8,291 nt of DNA from Bacteroidia bacterium (GTDB lineage Bacteria > Bacteroidota > Bacteroidia > NS11-12g > UBA955): assembly GCA_020848595.1 (NCBI GenBank), contig JADLHV010000196.1:1-8291 (forward strand). Reading direction: 5' to 3'. Below, one piece after another: positions 6,838-8,291 of this stretch. Below the pieces are notes generated by a model, which ran no database searches, was not told where the DNA came from, and saw only the letters and a program-made list of their open reading frames with translations. Numbering within the stretch: the stretch's first letter is position 1; every line of letters begins with the position of its first letter. The position numbers were made by a program, and so were the translations under genes.

Positions 6838-8264
6838 AGCAGAAGTACACCGACAATATTAAGTAAAAATCCGGCAATTGCCATATCTTTAACTTTAATT
6901 TTACCTGAACTAAAAACGACGGCATTAGGTGGTGTGCTAATCGGTAGCATAAAGGCAAAACTACAAGCTATTGCTACGGGTATGCCCATAATATGCGGAT
7001 TAGAAATGCCTAAACTAGCCGAGATGCCAAATACAACCGGAATATAAATATTAGCTAAAGCTACATTGCTCATAATTTCTGTTAGAAAGAGTGAAGTCAA
7101 TATGATGATAAGCAAGAGTAATGGGAAATTAGAACCTTGTGATCCCGATATTAATTGTCCTACCCAATTTATTACTCCAGATTTTTCTAATCCCTTTGCC
7201 ATACACATTCCGCCGCCAAATAATAATAAGATACTCCAACTAATGCTTTTTAAATCGCTAAATTGTAATAAGCGTTCTTTTTGTCCTTTTGATTTAGGAA
7301 TTAAAAATAAAAGTAATCCAAAAACCATTGCAACTGCATATTCTTCTATTTTTATTTTTATAGAAAAAGTGTTTAATAATGCACTAATGGGTTGACCAAA
7401 TATCCATAAACCCGCAGCTATACTAAATATAATTAATGTTCTTTTTTCTGGAGCTTTTGTTTTGCCTAATTCTTCTACTTGTCTATCGAGCATTTCTGCT
7501 ACTTCTGGATAGGATTTATGTTTGAATTTGAAAATTACATTCGTCATTAACCAATAACTGATATAAAGCATTAATAAACTCAAAGGGACACCTAAAATCA
7601 TCCATTTAAAAAAGCTGAGTTCTTGTCCAAGTATATTCTCGACAAATCCTTTATAAACAATATTCGGCGGAGTGCCAATAATTGTAGCTATTCCACCAAT
7701 ATTGGCAGCATAGGCGATGCCTAAAATTAAACAAATAAAGAAGGCTTTATTGTCGGGATGGTTATGGTCTTTGACTATTTTAGTAATTGAAATGGCTACT
7801 GGTAGCATCATAATAGCAGTGGCTGTATTGCTAATCCACATGCTTATTAGACACGTGGTTAGCATCATGCCCCATACAATACCTTTCGGATTATCTCCAG
7901 TTAATGACAATAATTTAAAGGCAATGCGTTTGTGTAAATGCCATTTCTCTACACTATAAGCTAATAGAAATCCTCCTAGAAATAATAAAATCGTATTGCT
8001 ATAATAATTACTAATAGCTATATCGAAACTAATAATACCATGCAATGGCAATAAAATCAATGGAAATAAAGAAGATAACCAAATAGGTATAGTTTCAACA
8101 ATCCATAAAATAATGGTCAGTGTAGCGATGCCAATAGCTATAAAGAAGTTTCTATCAGGCGGGTCGCAAGGATGGATAAAACTAAAATACAAATACGATA
8201 AAATACCAGGCAAAGCTCCTAGAATCTTAAATAAACTTGGTTTTTTTATCTCAAGTGAATTCAA
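6798..8264 (-). CDS. DASS/SLC13-family anion:sodium symporter-like transporter
   Basis: A 488-residue, highly hydrophobic inner-membrane protein of normal family length with about ten or more membrane segments. The family imports di- or tricarboxylates, sulfate or related anions, usually with Na+. The two-fold repeat is visible: SNT at 145-147 (in WISNTATAIMMLP) and TPPN at 198-201 in the first half, then SNV at 399-401 (in TEIMSNVALANIYIP) and TPPN at 444-447 in the second. The second signature is normally SNT, so the Thr to Val change may alter substrate or ion use. The substrate cannot be assigned. No in-frame ATG exists near the N-terminus, and an in-frame TAA lies six codons before the TTG at 8264-8262. 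That TTG overlaps a TGA in another frame that could end an upstream gene, which supports TTG as the start. The 3' end overlaps the DUF1684 gene. Confidence 0.9.
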   Translation of the reverse strand: MNSLEIKKPSLFKILGALPGILSYLYFSFIHPCDPPDRNFFIAIGIATLTIILWIVETIPIWLSSLFPLILLPLHGIISFDIAISNYYSNTILLFLGGFLLAYSVEKWHLHKRIAFKLLSLTGDNPKGIVWGMMLTTCLISMWISNTATAIMMLPVAISITKIVKDHNHPDNKAFFICLILGIAYAANIGGIATIIGTPPNIVYKGFVENILGQELSFFKWMILGVPLSLLMLYISYWLMTNVIFKFKHKSYPEVAEMLDRQVEELGKTKAPEKRTLIIFSIAAGLWIFGQPISALLNTFSIKIKIEEYAVAMVFGLLLFLIPKSKGQKERLLQFSDLKSISWSILLLFGGGMCMAKGLEKSGVINWVGQLISGSQGSNFPLLLLIIILTSLFLTEIMSNVALANIYIPVVFGISASLGISNPHIMGIPVAIACSFAFMLPISTPPNAVVFSSGKIKVKDMAIAGFLLNIVGVLLLWLCGLFVIPYLF

Positions 8265-8291
8265 CCTTTCTTGGCTAGTTTACGTTTTTGT
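8261..8291 (-). CDS. Possible C-terminal tail of an upstream gene (partial)
   Basis: One minus-strand frame is open from the window edge and reads Q-K-R-K-L-A-K-K-G before a TGA at 8263-8261. A lysine-rich end is a common C-terminus. The TGA overlaps the TTG start of the transporter gene (TTGA), a usual arrangement in coupled operons. Only nine residues are visible, so the identity is unknown and the frame could be open by chance. Confidence 0.35.
   Translation of the reverse strand, partial: QKRKLAKKG

Noticed and set aside
7066..7395. Open frame on the plus strand inside the transporter gene
   Set aside because: Antisense shadow of a well-conserved membrane protein gene; no family features and no start context. 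The same applies to the plus-strand frame at 7717-7959.

Overview
The window looks like an ordinary chromosomal stretch of an AT-rich Bacteroidota bacterium. The evidence is the LpxC-FabZ fusion protein typical of that phylum, an lpxD - lpxC/fabZ - lpxA cluster behind an HD-domain phosphohydrolase gene, several TAnnTTTG-like promoter boxes, no clear Shine-Dalgarno sequences, an Ala-Gln signal-peptide junction and a DUF1684 lipoprotein. I cannot place it reliably below phylum. There are no RNA genes, mobile elements, CRISPR arrays or long repeats, and no gene-free stretch over about 130 bases.

Left part (2-4302, plus strand): a 5'-truncated HD-domain phosphohydrolase gene, then three genes for early lipid A biosynthesis. 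LpxA adds the first hydroxyacyl chain to UDP-GlcNAc, the LpxC half of the fusion deacetylates the product, and LpxD adds the second hydroxyacyl chain. The FabZ half dehydrates 3-hydroxyacyl-ACP, the same pool that LpxA and LpxD draw on. A stem-loop with a T-rich tail follows lpxA.

Middle (4430-5720): pyrE (minus strand, pyrimidine synthesis) and a Nudix hydrolase gene (plus strand) diverge from start codons that overlap by two bases in a CATG. Each therefore has its presumptive promoter inside the other's coding sequence, and a TAnnTTTG box is present on each side.

Right part (5724-8291, minus strand): a tightly packed, probably translationally coupled run. In transcription order it is the possible tail of an unseen upstream gene, a DASS/SLC13-type anion transporter with a TTG start, a DUF1684 lipoprotein overlapping it by 40 nt, and an unrecognised exported protein with one membrane segment overlapping that by 8 nt. 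The function of this run is unknown, and it is the least described part of the window. I see no strong evidence for a dramatic new system. The points most worth checking are this overlapping envelope operon, the SNV variant of the second DASS signature, and the CATG divergent start.
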